NCBI RefSeq assembly: GCF_020360975.1
Contig: NW_025408668.1
Location: 5,828,001 to 5,892,000 of the forward strand
Length of the DNA stretch: 64,000 nt
Source: Hirsutella rhossiliensis
Taxonomy: Eukaryota; Ascomycota; Sordariomycetes; Hypocreales; Ophiocordycipitaceae
Direction: 5' to 3'
This document shows, piece after piece, positions 21,101 through 30,321 of this stretch. Each line of letters begins with the position of its first letter. Position 1 is the stretch's first letter. A program made the translations under genes and the position numbers. Under the pieces are notes generated by a model that did not search any database, had not been told where the DNA came from, and worked only from the letters and a program-made list of their open reading frames with translations.

Positions 21101-21391
21101 GGTGCCGGCAACTCGCTTGAGAGAGAGCCTCGACTCCGGCAGAGAGCGGCCGCGCAGATGACTCTTGGCCGGGCGGGGGAGAAAGGGGGAATTGGACGGC
21201 GTAAGCGTCAGTCGATTATTGTGAGAGGGAGTCGCGGCCATCCTATCGCCATTGACTCGCTCAGGGTCGCCGGGAAGCCGTCGTAAGAAAGGAGCAGGAG
21301 ACTCGGGGGTGTCATCGACGTGGGAAGCTTTTGGACGAGGAGAGCACAGGGCTTGCCAGGTATCTGCGCGGAGCGGAGTCGGGAGCGGCAC
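18188..21391 (-). CDS. WD40 protein of the WDR62/MAPKBP1 family, 1067 aa
   Basis: One uninterrupted frame. After an ~85-residue low-complexity leader comes LKRVAGTT and an LAGGAVVVVD segment, the entry signature of the WDR62/MAPKBP1 double-propeller proteins. About 12-14 WD-type repeats follow to residue ~770 (for example VNAVAWSADSKYLAS and VSVGSDGTIMIWALD). The tail is Ser/Pro-rich (~780-950) and then helical and charged (~960-1040), possibly an oligomerising coiled coil. Animal relatives act at spindle poles and as JNK scaffolds. The role in filamentous fungi is not established to my knowledge, so no function is claimed beyond scaffolding. A second in-frame Met at residue 51 is an alternative start. 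Confidence 0.85.
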   Translation of the reverse strand: MPLPTPLRADTWQALCSPRPKASHVDDTPESPAPFLRRLPGDPERVNGDRMAATPSHNNRLTLTPSNSPFLPRPAKSHLRGRSLPESRLSLKRVAGTTCRSPTGFDTVNSLFAYLAGGAVVVVDAQGQHFSQRFYRARPSAVPVYSAASSQNPSSTPTATTPKANDSRNRVAPNHRESQCSPADWADSPGSRTWTSRERIKAATCLALSRDGKYLAVGETGYAPRVLIFSLQDASSDTPLVSISEHAFGVNAVAWSADSKYLASLGAANDGFLYIWKIDPRTGAAKLFQQNKCTSYIRDMVWMGNSLVTLGLRHVKVWKIEDGPTISPTKQKFSNEPPPNTPTAQRPLPGRNMLLGDLLEATFSCAAVDGNKLIVCTETGDVCILHNDDGQMKLVKVLSLDFSVSTINIRGNVAYIGGRDGHFATLDVAGVMDGRAESILSVAEASSGIVALGFLPDMLVTIDSKQSIDLWTADYVPGQQAEAVAHIPMPGHGQPIAGVQALRKPNKANAAFATWSYSGNFTFWDLDGQIKSTLEVPMDAAELDGELEFVNKLTCAQTTGNGKLLVTADRLGILKVTDADSKECILDTKAHSSDCKCICIFDEDSKFIMACCGRDRTTQLFHRHSNGNIEHFQTLEFSAKVVQVLVPTEDKVITCSLDRTLQVHDLVSKEGDPDVRAAILSRVISLRASPTSMAMSQDNKTIFVSLLDRSICQFDVSTGRQLSCFKCIDEGGVESTVLESLSVGQWAPKDMEFLLGSSNTDKSVRIYDASSGAFLDREWGHTEAINGVCLVDDDDGTRKIVSVGSDGTIMIWALDSSDLSSRLTSRDPSPIKEANSTRPTLRKVLSKVELAEFQRPPSSGGRRSPSRSLQRRSSRLNLGANPTSIRTPTSTLQSSPCNSTIMEDTPSRRRPSTGNQPDSPPPSPKSERSRTHSLSAAGKGARKKTSSTSLHGFGSLNTATEQTCRALRTYRKKLSSSEPITADVLTDLDHELRLTATALGDRAIRSKAINETVLSGLLDEYSERLVTLLDEKLQLSHRAKERGDEDMEEDRRRSSTGSSTSSSSSSP

Positions 21392-23772
21392 AAAAGATTA
21401 TTATTCTTTCACAAAGAGGACAAGAAGAAAAAGAAAGAAGGTAAGTCAATGTCTGGGGCGTGCGAGGTCAGCCGCGAGAAAGCTGCGTGAAGCCGTTGGG
21501 TTAGCGACGAATCGGTGCGAGCGGCCATGGTCGCGGCAGCGACTGACTGGCAAGGACGGCCACTAAGTTAACTACTCACAGCGACAAGAGGGCCGAAGGG
21601 AAGGTGAGGCTGGTCCAGGACGATGGATGGGACGAGGTCGGGTCAGGTCACCGACCGTGATAAGTAGGGGAGAAGGCAGGGGGGGTTTCCGTAGGAGAAT
21701 AGGTAAGAGAGAGGCCGGTTAGAAAAAGAGTGTGGGAGAGCCGAACGAGCGCAGCAAGTGCCGGACGAAACAAGGCTCTTCATCTGCATGCAGTTCAAAT
21801 CGGGGGAGAGGGGAGGGGAAGAAAGAGAGAGAGAGACAGCCGAGGCGAGGAGCGGCCCTGCAGATTCTTTCTTGTCTCTTCTCGATTTCCTTTTTTTGCG
21901 GATGGTTGCCTTGCCATTGCCGCTACCGCCCAGACTCAGAGCGCACAGCTCCCGGACAGCTTGCTGAGCTTCTACTCCGTAGCAGCACCAGCTGCTCGCA
22001 GTCCTCCCGGGGGCTGGGTGGAGCCGGACTACAGGGGTCTCTTGCGCTAGGGCCATTGTTAGCGAAGCGGAGAGGGCGCTAACAGGTGAAAGCCTGGGCC
22101 AGGGAGTGGCGTTGCCGCTCAACCGCCGCATGCCCCGCGAGGGGCCTATCAGAGGGGCCGGTTGCAGCGCCCGCCACTGTTGCTGGGGTTGCTGGGTGGT
22201 TACTGGGGCCTAAAAATATGGCGACTCTTTGCCGTGTAACATGTTCAACCCAGCAAAAGTCATCACCACCAGCCGACAGCCTATAAAGGCACGTGGCCAG
22301 TTTTCTCTCTCCTTGTTCAATTCAGATCTTATCATCATCAATCTATTGTGCGCGAGCTCGCCTCTGGAGCTTTCAAGCGCCCGGGCTCTTTGAAGCCAGA
22401 GGACAATGCCCCGGTGGTGATGTCATCCGGGCGTGGAAAAGAATTGTCTCTCCAGTCGTCAATCGTCACAACAATAAAGCCTCGGATACTCCCGCACGCA
22501 CTGGCTCGACGCTCCTCCAATCCCCTCCTGCATCCGGATGGCGCCGCAGAATTCAATATTTCCTCCATCCGGACCCGTCCTCCATTCTTGCATGTCGGCC
22601 AGCCAATCCCCCCAGTTCCAGCGGCCGATGCATTGCTCCGGTGGATTGATTGATTGCAGATGCCAGGCCGGTGTGTCGTGCTTAATCGCACATGTGCATC
22701 GTTGTGCAGATTGCCGCCGTCTTGCACACCACGAGCCGAATCACCAGTGAAGCCATGTTCGACAGGGGAGCGTCTGCTACTGTAATTACCTGGGGGCTCG
22801 TGCGCCTCACTTGTTGCCGATGAAAATTCCAAGTGAGCGCGGCATCGTCCGTCACCGTCGTCTACGTACATACTTCGTAGAACAAGACTACTTGCTGTAT
22901 CCGTAAATCGTGGAACATTGCGGAAGCCGCTAAGACCTCAGTTCAACGGCTGCTCCGCAACTCCCCCCCTTGTCTCAACGCAACATGCTCGCCCGTCACC
23001 GACTCTCTGGCGGTCGCGTCGCGTTGGGTTGGGCCACGGCCGTCATTGCCTCACGAGCACGGGCTGCCGCGAGATGATACATTCTGTACATGCAGCACGA
23101 TACGACGTCGATGAAAAACGCCATGCCATTCGTCACCTGTGCCCAAAGTATCTCACCCCTCGACCTGTCACTCCTCGACCTGTCAGATAAACATGGCATG
23201 GTCAGCATGTATGTACTGCCCCCAGGGGGCCCCAGTTAGTTTCATGCTAGTGGCGGATGAAGCTATCCCCCCTCGACTTTAGTCCTCACCAGATACTGCA
23301 GGCTTAGACGCGAAACGGCCATCTGCCAGTTCCACATGGCATCTAAGTTACCTATCTCTACTCCATACAAGCATCCACCTTCGTACTTCCGAATCAATGC
23401 CTGTTGCCCATCCGCGCCCGCTATCGGCCTTGTGTGGCTTCAATTTCCCCAGCCCAGCCTCACCCCTGCAGCTTCAGTCTGATGGTCATCTCTCCCCAGC
23501 CAGCCTGCCAGGGGAGTGCCTCTCATCTCACCCTCGTCTCAGGCCAACACACTCGGCATCCCTCAACGACCTAAGACTCAAGCAGATGACGGGTAGAACC
23601 AAGTCGTAGTGGATAGCCGTGACGGCCCTGCATCATCACGTTCGGCGGCTATGCTTCCAACGACAGCATCCGTCTCTGTCACGGGACCCATCCACCAGGG
23701 ATACGCGGTGCATGGAATGTCTTCTATCCAAGTGTCTAGGTAATACGGATAGCCCATCATCTCACGGCATCC
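21392..23772. other. 2.4-kb intergenic region
   Basis: Lies upstream of the WD40 gene (-) and downstream of RGP1 (-). Frames up to ~175 codons occur, but they lack motifs and look like GC-rich noise. Seen: a GA-rich stretch near 21400-21440 and 21800-21850, a 12-bp sequence CTCGACCTGTCA repeated in tandem at about 23159-23185, and one TACTGTAATTAC at 22778. The length may reflect a long 5' leader of the WD40 gene. Confidence 0.4.
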
Positions 23773-26296
23773 TCATACCGCCAGGCCCTGCTCCGAAGCC
23801 TCATCCCGCTCCAAGCGCTCTAACCCACTGCCAACCGCCCCATACACGCGCAACGGCACCGACACGTCAAAGCTTTCGCAGGCCAAACTCTCCACTGCCA
23901 CCAGCACCAGCCCCCCCTTTTCGTCCTGGGAAATCTGCTCCAACAATGGGTGCGGAACTTGCGGCTCCTCAGAACCCGACGTCTCGCTGCCCTGATATGG
24001 AACCACAAACTCTACCCTAATCTTCCAGTCCAAGCTGATGCTGCTCGTCACAAACTCGGGCGTGGCGGTGATGGGAATCGTCGGGGAGAAGATGACGCGT
24101 CGAGAGTAGAGGGCGGCTTCGGATGATGCGGCGTACACTTTGCGCGTGACCCGGTGAATGCTCGACTCTGAGCGTACCGCCAGCGCCACATCCACCTTTT
24201 CCGATGTCTCCAGGGTCGCGTGAACCGCGTAGCAGGGTACGTCGGCATCGGTAAAGTCAATGGCCATGGTGACGACTTCCCCCAGCCTGTAGGCGGACCG
24301 CGTGAGCATGACGACGCCCACGCGCTGCCCGTTTCGTGCAATCTCGAACCGGTTGGGGCTCTGCTGTCCGTCGACAGCCAGGTTGCTCCTCATGATGGCA
24401 AGGTGGATTGCGTCCTTGGCGCTCGTGGCCTCTTCGAGCGCCGGCGACCGCTTGGGGTCGCTCGCTTCCGTTGGCGACAGCAAGATAGCCGCGTCTTTCC
24501 GACTTGCCACCAGCTCATCCACGTAGGCGAGAAACTCATGGCCCGTCGTTGGCAAATCACCCGGTGCCTTTTGTTGCACCTCCTTCTTGCCCTTTCCGAG
24601 GCTCTTTACCTCGGCGTCATCTCGTAAGAGGACGTACGGATTCATAAGGTCGTGTCCAAGAATCTCACCGTGGCCGTTAACACTGCCCAGGACGCGGAAC
24701 GGTACTTCGACCGACCGCACGTGCTGTTCTTTGACGCCGCCAACCCGCTGCGTCCCAATCACAAGACTGTACGAGAACTTGGCCGCTTTGCCCTTGTGAG
24801 TTGGCGGCAGCCCCTTTGGTAGCTTGAAGGAGTACTCGAATGATCGGCTCTCTCCAGGCGCCAGTTGCAGATCGACAAACAGGATGGACTGGGGAGTGCT
24901 CAGGAGAGGCACCGATTTGGAGTTGGCCACTCCGCGTATCTCCTTGATGGTGCTCAGCTCTCCTCCCCCCCATAGGTCCCCGATGGTGTTGCTGATGTTG
25001 CCCCAACCAAAGCTCCGTAAAAGTCCAGTCTCTCGCTTCGAAGGCTCCAAGCCGATAACTCCTCCGCCTCGCCCACCGACCGCCGCCTTTTTCTTGACTT
25101 GTTCAAACGGCCCCAAGCTGATCAGCGAGCCGTCCAAGGAGAAGGAGCCTAGTATCTGAGCGTAGCCCATCATGAGAGATTCCGGAGCTCGCGTTTGCTG
25201 CAAGGCCATGCCCGAGCTTCGGCGCATTTGGGGCTGGCGTCCGTTGTTGCCCCTCATCAGGGGATGGGTTACGTATTCGGACGCCAGGGTCTCTGACGAA
25301 TGATTGCTCACAGAGTAAAACTCGCCGCTGCTGCGCGGTGTCCCTCCAGGCGCGCTCGTGCTGGACAGGAGCCGGGCGGAGAGACGGTCGTTGGGGGCTT
25401 GTGGCTGCTCTTTTGGTCGGTGGCTCAGGTTGCCGTGATCGTTTGATCCGTCCTGTGGACTGAGCAAGCCTTGCCCTGGTAACCTCTTCGGGGTCTCCTG
25501 TGGTTCGGAGCCTGACGACATGGCTAGAGGAAATTTAAAGTCTGGCATGGGGCGAGGGGAGGCCAAGGGTGACCGGCGGAGCCCCGGCCGGCTCGGGGTG
25601 TTGGGAACAGTCGATGCGCCCGTCATTCGCCCGAATCGATCTGGAGGGTAGGACGCATGAAACATGGGAGGGGCCGCAGAGCTTTGCAGGAGAGATGCTT
25701 GCGACCAGTTAGCTCATGATGGGAGACGAGACCTGCAGGGCGACATTACCTGACTGCGGCCCCGAGGCCGTCGAGGACTGTGCCCGGGGTAGGATCTGCA
25801 GACTGGCTGCCCGGCCGTGGCCACGGTGAGGCCGTTGGGGTTTGGGACCGCCCTCGTTTCGAGTGCCATGGTCATCGGCGGCGCTCGCAGAGCCAATCGA
25901 CACAATGGAGACGGATCGCTTGTGGGCGTGGCCGGAGCGCCAGTCACCGCTGCTTGGCGTGTGCGGCCATTGTATAGAACCCGACCGGCTGTGGGAGCTG
26001 GGAGCCGGGACGCTCAGCGACAAGGCCGAGCGACGATGACCTCTGACCGAGCCGGCGGGCGGCGGCGACGTCAGGCCTGAGGCGGCCTTTGCGCGGCTTT
26101 GCAAGGGAGAGACGAGCCTCTGGCGCTCGCTCGTCGGCGGGGGCTTCTGCTGCTGCGACGACGTGTGTTTTTGCTGATGGGGCTCCGGGGCGACATTCTT
26201 AAAGGTGATTGTGCATTTGACCTCCTCGCCAGCGAAGACGGTCTGTTCGCACCAGTGAACAAAGACGCGGACGTTGCTTTGGGCGTCGGGCGACAT
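23773..26296 (-). CDS. RGP1: Rgp1, subunit of the Ric1-Rgp1 GEF for Ypt6/Rab6, 823 aa
   Basis: Exon 1 is 25750-26296 and exon 2 is 23773-25697, separated by a 52-nt intron; the joined length is 824 codons in frame. The N-terminal sequence VFVHWCEQTVFAGEEV is the arrestin-like signature of Rgp1 proteins. A Ser/Pro-rich insert (~residues 35-190) is followed by a second conserved block containing LAPGESRSFEYSFKLPKG and, further on, RSAYRLGEVV, all typical of the family. Rgp1 with Ric1 activates Rab6/Ypt6 on late Golgi membranes in endosome-to-Golgi transport. The acceptor CGCAAG was chosen because it alone keeps phase. Confidence 0.9.
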
Positions 26297-27173
26297 TGCG
26301 GCTTCAGCGAGAGGTGGCGGCGAGAGGGGGGCGGCCAGGCGAGTTCAGACGTGTCATTTCCGTCGACGGCGGCTCTCCGAGAGCGCAGTGCTGGCGGCGG
26401 CGGACGACGGAGGCGGGACGGAGCTGGCGAAGATGGGACAAGCTTCGGTCAACGTCATGACAGCTGGAAGGAAAATGCCCAGTCTGGCTCGTGCCCGGGG
26501 CCAATCGGCTGATCCTCGCTGGGTGTATCTTGGAGAAGCCTGTCATCGGAGCCGAGCGTGCGAGCTCTACATAGACTAGGTGTGGGTTCCGCAGGAGAGG
26601 TGGGTACACTTCTTTTTAGCGCCAACACTGCCGCGCTTTGTCATCACGGAAAAGTATCTGAAGGCGCAGAATAAGTTACATCTGAGCACTCGCCAGTTAC
26701 AGTGGACGCCCGGGCGCTCTCATTGGCTCCTTGCTGTTGGCGATGCCAAGTTCCGTTTTGAGAGGATGAAAGGATTGAACCACCTCCAAGTATCAATATG
26801 TTCACCTATGCGCTCAGCTGGACAAGATATTGGAGTTGACCCTGCAGACTACACCATGCAGGAAGTTCTGCTGCCTGCGAACGTGGCTCGACCTTCTCTT
26901 GTTGTCCTTCGCCCCAGTGAACTGCCCAGTGCCCACAAGAAGCAGTTTGGGTGGTTTGAATCTCGCTTCATTTCGCGGAATATGAGGCCTCGAGCGAGAG
27001 TAGGGTACATATCAAGATCGTTATGAGGCAGAGAGCACCTCTCGTCCTCCAAGCCGAGCAAGACAAAGTAAAGAAAATGTGTCTCAGCTGCGCAAGTCTG
27101 TCAACCCCATTCTGCGCAAGTCTCTCAGTCCCATTGTAAATCCTTCCGCCCCTAGAATGGCCTTGGTTGACAT
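26297..27173. other. Intergenic, no convincing gene
   Basis: About 880 bp between RGP1 (start side) and the 3' end of the DUF7918 gene. A frame at 26580-27026 (+) has no ATG start and no recognisable motif, so it is not called. Nothing else is evident. Confidence 0.4.
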
Positions 27174-27900
27174 TCATGCGGAATGCCATCGTGGAATCCG
27201 AACATGTGTCACGTACCCTGTTCCATGGCTAAGCTCACGTCCCTTCATTGACTTTTCTGCCAGCTGGAACCCATCTTCATCGCGAGAGCCGACTATGGCC
27301 GTGCTTGCAGAGCGTTTTTTGCCGTAAGCGAGGAGTACCTTTGCCGAAATTGTACCCAAACGGTTGGCCATTTGACTATCATGAATGATAGTTGCTTGGG
27401 AGGCATCCTCGACTTCATAGCAGTTAGGATTCGCCATGTGAGTTTTGTTCTGTAGGTAACGTAACATGCTTACCTGTTGAAACAGGAGCGAACTTGAAAA
27501 ATTGTTCAACGACTTTCCCAGAAACATTCGTAGACGTCCACGTGCGGTCAACTGTTAGGGTCTCTGGTCTCGAGGGTTTTCTCCCGCCAACGGATTTGTA
27601 TACGCCCCCTGCATATTCTCCATCGATGTAGAGGCTCAACCAGAGGATATTATAGGGCGCGGCAATTTTGAATTCGGATGTGATTTCAGCCTCTAAGCTG
27701 AAGCAGAGGCCCGAGGTGGACTCGATATAGCAGCGGGTAGCGGCAAGTGGCTCTGCTGTCTTCCCCGAGTTGTTGTCCATGAGGTCGTCTCTGCTCCCTT
27801 GAGGAAGCGTATCCTCTTTATTAGCGTGGTATTCGGTAGCGGTTTGACCAGCGACCTTGACGCTGACGGTCAGACCGGGAACTTGGTGAAGAACGGCCAT
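27174..27900 (-). CDS. DUF7918 domain protein, 221 aa
   Basis: Exon 1 is 27474-27900 and exon 2 is 27174-27412; phase 1 is kept across a 61-nt intron with a CTAAC branch site. The start MAVLHQVPGLTVSVKV and the middle block (Tyr-Ile, LYIDGEYAGG) match the fungal DUF7918 family. The C-terminal exon gives NRLGTIS and EKSMKGRELSHGT, the usual second conserved block. Function of the family is unknown; members are often multicopy and variable in fungi. The tail after SHGT is short, so the gene may be slightly truncated. A more obvious 24-nt GT..AG stretch inside the intron is too short to be a fungal intron and would break the frame. Confidence 0.75.
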
Positions 27901-28027
27901 GGCCCGAAGTTTCGAACGCGAGGTGAGGCTGAAGAGCGGCGATTCCAGGCAGCCCAGCCCCCGCTGACGATTTGCGTGTGCTTGGCCTTTGAGGCGAATG
28001 TGAGCGAACAAACAGGAGGCTGATGGA

Positions 28028-28032
28028 AGGGC
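28028..28032. repeat. Target-site duplication, left copy (AGGGC)
   Basis: The five bases AGGGC precede the first LTR and the same five follow the second LTR at 33725-33729. A perfect 5-bp duplication is what a retroviral-type integrase leaves. Confidence 0.93.
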
Positions 28033-28196
28033 TGTGAGGGAACGATCATGTGACTTTCATACTTTATGAAATGTCTCACTTTGATTCATGTAAATAGCGA
28101 AAGTCAGAGTCTTCCTTAGGAACCTCCTTCTCTCTTCGTAGACAATCACTTTACCCAAGTCGCACCCGACCTTGTTCGTGCACTTGTACCGTCACA
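28033..28196 (+). repeat. 5' LTR, 164 bp
   Basis: Identical base for base to 33561-33724. Ends are the short inverted repeat TGTGA/TCACA. It should contain the element's promoter. The GTAGACAAT at 28138-28146 is complementary to the sequence immediately after the LTR. Confidence 0.95.
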
Positions 28197-28197
28197 T

Positions 28198-28206
28198 ATT
28201 GTCTAC
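28198..28206 (+). promoter_or_regulatory. Candidate self-priming primer-binding site
   Basis: ATTGTCTAC begins two bases inside the 5' LTR boundary and is the perfect reverse complement of GTAGACAAT at 28138-28146 within the LTR. In the Tf1/sushi group the start of the element's own RNA folds back on such a site and primes reverse transcription instead of a tRNA. That the transcript begins near 28138 is inferred, not seen. Confidence 0.6.
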
Positions 28207-28348
28207 CAACTACCCCTCCTCAATAGATCACCGTCCGCGACGTGACTATTGATTTCGATAGTTCTAAACCGCACTTGTCGCTTTCAAACCTCACCAAAAC
28301 ACCCTGCAACCAAATTCTCACCTAAACCACCACACCGTCAACAACCCA

Positions 28349-29491
28349 ATGGCTACCGCTGCCCCCACACCCGTCGATCGAGTGCCCCCCTGCCCCCTCC
28401 TCAACGCCAGCAATACCAATGAAACGTTCCGAAATGCCTTTGTTGCTAACCCAGCCGGTCTCATGAAAGAAGTCTTCCTCGTATGCAATGCCGCATACAG
28501 TATGCAAGCGGTAATCGATTCACTACGTGCCTCGACCACGACGACAATAAGGGACATGGAGGACCTCCAAACCCGCCTAGAAAACACGCTCATTTCTAAA
28601 AGTGATGGAGACGCAACGATCGCCCGTCTTATGGCAGAAAATGAAGCATACCTAAAGATCATTCAGTCAAAGGAGCTTCACACCGCACACCAGAACACCC
28701 TGATCCTGAGGCCTTCACCGGAGAGGACCCCACGCTTCTGCCGAATTTCCTCCAGCACCTCGAGTTGAAGCTCGAAATGAATAAAGATTGGTGGAACTCG
28801 GAACCTCAACGTATGGGATATGTCGTCTCATGCCTTAAAGGCAAAGCACATGACCAAGTCCGCTACAACATTAAAGATGGGGTGGTTCTCTTCGACGATG
28901 TCAATGCCATAAAAGCACCCTTCAGTCAGCCTTCGGGGATATTGACGCTAAAGCTACCGCCCAACTCAAAATCTTTGACATGAAACAAGGCCATAGATCC
29001 CTTACGACATTCCTCCCGAATGGTATGCCGTCGCCAAGCTCACCGAGTGGGATAGTGGGGCGCTCATTGCTCACCTCCGACGTGCCCTCCACGACAACGT
29101 TATCTGGAGACTTTCTCTCACTAAGGGCAAAGATACACCTACCGAACTTAGTCAATTTATGGACCTTGTCCGTATCTGCGATAACGAATGCCGTCAAGTC
29201 AATGCCAATTACTTCAAGAAAAACACCGACAACTCAGCAAGTCACAAAGCAACCTTACAACCCTCCACCACGCCACAATCGACGACCTCTAACGGCGGGG
29301 ATTCAATGGATTTGAGCGTCATCACCTGGGGGGCCAAAGATGTCGCCTCTGGTCGTAGACCCCAAACGGAAGCAGAGAGAGCGGCACGCAGAGCCTATTG
29401 CACAACGCATGGACTCTGCCATTGGTGCAGCTCGGGCAAACATCGTTCCCTCAATTGCGACACCGCACCATGGAGGACGGAAAAAGTGTAG
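28349..29491 (+). pseudogene. gag: gag of the retrotransposon, three frameshifts
   Basis: Starts at ATG 28349 and ends at the stop at 29489-29491. Homologous protein continues through four segments: 28349-~28695, ~28700-28910, ~28915-29025 and ~29030-29491. Each step moves the frame by -1, as expected from loss of one base each time. The last segment ends in a zinc knuckle C-x2-C-x4-H-x4-C (CHWCSSGKHRSLNC), which binds the element's RNA in the capsid particle. As written it cannot give a full Gag protein. Confidence 0.85.
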
Positions 29492-30321
29492 TCTCCGACG
29501 GAAGTCGCCGCAGGAGACGCAAGAAAAAGGGCGATCTACTGCTCTCTTCTCTGGACACCAACCAAGCTCATTTGCTACTGCCTTGTAACCTAATCGAAGA
29601 CAATTCCACTCCGATTAAAACCGAAGCAATGCTTGACTCAGGTGCCACCGGAAAGGGGTTTATAGACGAATCCTTCGCGCACACCAACAAACTCACGCTT
29701 TATGAATTACGAAACCGTCGCCGGCTGAACGTAGTCGATGGAAGACCCTCCTCGGCTGGCGACATCACTCATGTGGTGAAGCTCAACATGGACATCAAGG
29801 GACACAAGGAGAAGATGCTTTTTTACGTAACGAAGCTTGGGAAGTATAATGTCATACTTGGAAAACCCTGGCTAACAGATCACAACCCAATCGTCAATTG
29901 GAGCACGAATGTGGTCACTTTCAACTCTGATCACTGCCGCAAATACTGCATGGAGAAAGGACAATACCAACTGCCTGTTTCTGGAGCTCCCTCTTTGTCA
30001 AGTTCTGCAACCACGACTATACTGCCACGCCCATCAATCCCCCGAAGAGTCGGCGCAGCCGCATTCCACATGCTGACCAAAAACCGCGACGTCGACGTAT
30101 TCTCATTATCACTGTATGAGATCGACAAAAGGCTGGCTGAACTTGGGGTCATCACAGAAGCCTCCACCTTCGTAGAACCTAAAACACGCCGACGGGTCCG
30201 ATTCGACTCTGCACTCACAGACATGGACAAGATGAACCGAGAGCTCCAGCTACAGGACGGAATCACCTCCCTTAACCCCAAGGACCAACAAACACAGGAA
30301 CCTGAGCTTCCCGGAAAATAG
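29416..30321 (+). pseudogene. pol: pol, protease segment
   Basis: This frame overlaps the end of gag in the -1 frame, which could be natural Gag-Pol frameshifting or one more lost base in an A run near 29480. It contains the aspartic protease active site DSGAT near 29635 and a family-typical KYNVILGKPWL block about 70 residues later. It ends at a stop at 30319-30321, before the reverse transcriptase, which continues in another frame. Confidence 0.8.

Noticed and set aside
22338..22871. A 177-codon minus-strand frame in the 21.4-23.8 kb spacer
   Set aside because: No motif, biased composition and no splice support; probably chance.
26580..27026. A 148-codon plus-strand frame upstream of the DUF7918 gene's 3' end
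   Set aside because: It starts at GTG rather than ATG and resembles no known protein.
27450..27473. A 24-nt GTAAGC..CTACAG 'intron' in the DUF7918 gene
   Set aside because: Too short for a fungal intron and it breaks the frame; the 61-nt intron ending at 27413 with a CTAAC branch site keeps phase.
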